DNA of 8,365 nt from DASZJY01 sp036260255 (lineage in GTDB: Bacteria > Actinomycetota > Acidimicrobiia > Acidimicrobiales > AC-14), in NCBI GenBank assembly GCA_036260255.1, contig DATAAF010000073.1, positions 1 through 8,365 of the forward strand. The letters run 5' to 3'. Position 1 is the stretch's first letter. Each line of letters opens with the position of its first letter. A program made the translations under genes and the position numbers. Below, in pieces: positions 6,554-8,365 of this stretch. The notes beneath the pieces were generated by a model. It was not told the DNA's origin. It did no database searches and saw nothing but the letters and a program-made list of their open reading frames with translations.

Positions 6554-7213
6554 ATGCCTTCCCCCCGCACGGGGCACCGCCTCGCCGCCACCGCGGTCGC
6601 CACGCTCGTCGTGCTGGCGCTGGCCGTCGGCGGGCTGGTCTGGCACGCGGGCGGCGCCGACGCCACCGCGCCTTTCGCAGGCGCGGTCGAGGCGCCGATC
6701 GCCGGTCCGTCGACCACCACCGCGCCGGCCACGACCTCCAGGTCCACCACGTCCACCACGGTGAAGGCCAGGCCGGTGACGACCGCCGCGCCGGTGCGGA
6801 CGACGGTGGCCCGCCGGGCGCCGGCGACGACGGCGCCTCCGCCCGAGCCCCCGCCCACCACCGTGCCGGCCCCGATCGCGCCCTCCCCCGTCGCCACCCC
6901 CGAGGAGCGCTGCGCGGCGGCGCTGAAGTGGCTTGGGCAGCACGGGTTGGCTCTCCCGGCCGGCTGGGGCTTCCGCTGCCCGGGCCAGGCCCTGGAGAAC
7001 GGCGAGCCGCGGTGGGGCGTCGCCTGCTGGGACTGCGAGGGCACCGGGAGCTGGATCGCCGTCGACGTCGGCCGCATCGGCCCCTCGGACGCCACGCTGC
7101 GCTACGTGGTCGCCCACGAGATCTGCCACGCCATCGACTACACGGGCCTCGGGATATCGACCGAGTTGACCGCCGACCTCTGCGCCGCCCTCCACGGCGC
7201 GCCACGGCCGTAG
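6554..7213 (+). CDS. Membrane-anchored or secreted protein with Thr/Pro stalk and HExxH zincin-like domain
   Basis: 219 residues from ATG 6554. An in-frame GTG at 6548 would add two residues and is better placed after GGGGGA (6531-6536). Residues 1-9 are basic, and 10-30 form one hydrophobic helix (signal peptide or anchor). About 35-118 is a low-complexity Thr/Ala/Pro stalk with repeated TTxAP and PPP runs. The C-terminal roughly 100 residues form a compact domain: EERCAAALKWLGQHG, then a Cys-containing region (C142, C158-x-x-C161), then VVAHEICHAIDY. H188-E-x-x-H192 is the zinc metallopeptidase signature, and E204 in STELTADL could be the third ligand. Six cysteines suggest extracytoplasmic disulfides. 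I do not recognise a named family; a small cell-wall-side metalloprotease is the best reading, activity unproven. Confidence 0.8.
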   Translation: MPSPRTGHRLAATAVATLVVLALAVGGLVWHAGGADATAPFAGAVEAPIAGPSTTTAPATTSRSTTSTTVKARPVTTAAPVRTTVARRAPATTAPPPEPPPTTVPAPIAPSPVATPEERCAAALKWLGQHGLALPAGWGFRCPGQALENGEPRWGVACWDCEGTGSWIAVDVGRIGPSDATLRYVVAHEICHAIDYTGLGISTELTADLCAALHGAPRP

Positions 7214-7220
7214 TGGCGTG
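7198..7220. terminator. Weak hairpin between convergent gene ends
   Basis: CGCCAC (7200-7205) pairs with GTGGCG (7213-7218) around a 7-nt loop, extendable by a G-T and a C-G pair. It spans the stop of the zincin-like gene and the 9-nt gap to the hppA stop. There is no T-run on either strand, so it is at most a weak bidirectional terminator. Confidence 0.3.
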
Positions 7221-7222
7221 GT

Positions 7223-8365
<1,143 letters not shown>

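Overview
This is a very GC-rich window with dense genes and frequent GTG starts. Gene content and order point to an actinobacterium. The topA-tmk-holB order, a zinc-finger-free TopA with GR[YF]GPY repeats and a lysine/arginine tail, and a K+-independent proton pyrophosphatase all fit. A deep lineage such as Acidimicrobiia is my guess from overall feel, not something the sequence proves.

Left part (1-5813, minus strand): one compact operon, topA (DNA topoisomerase I) - MFS-type membrane protein - tmk (thymidylate kinase) - holB (DNA polymerase III delta' subunit) - 5' half of a tRNA-Thr(CGT) cut by the window edge. MFS/tmk and tmk/holB each overlap by 4 nt (GTGA). holB ends inside the tRNA gene, with its TAG stop formed by tRNA bases 8-10. 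The operon joins DNA topology, dTTP supply and clamp loading.

Middle (5814-7213, plus strand): a 73-nt divergent intergenic region holds a 26-bp dyad that carries a TTGACA box on each strand. Next comes a DedA-family membrane protein, then a small membrane-anchored or exported protein with a Thr/Pro/Ala-rich stalk and a compact HExxH (zincin-like) C-terminal domain.

Right part (7223-8365, minus strand): the C-terminal 380 residues of a K+-independent H+-translocating pyrophosphatase (hppA), whose 5' end lies outside the window. It converges on the zincin-like gene with only 9 nt between stop codons.

The most unusual element is a 94-bp near-perfect inverted repeat (3964-4057), of visibly lower GC than its surroundings, lying in frame inside topA. 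It encodes a hydrophilic linker between the catalytic core and the C-terminal repeats of TopA. It looks like a palindromic insertion element that coding sequence can tolerate, because five of its six frames are open. The other genes are ordinary housekeeping functions.
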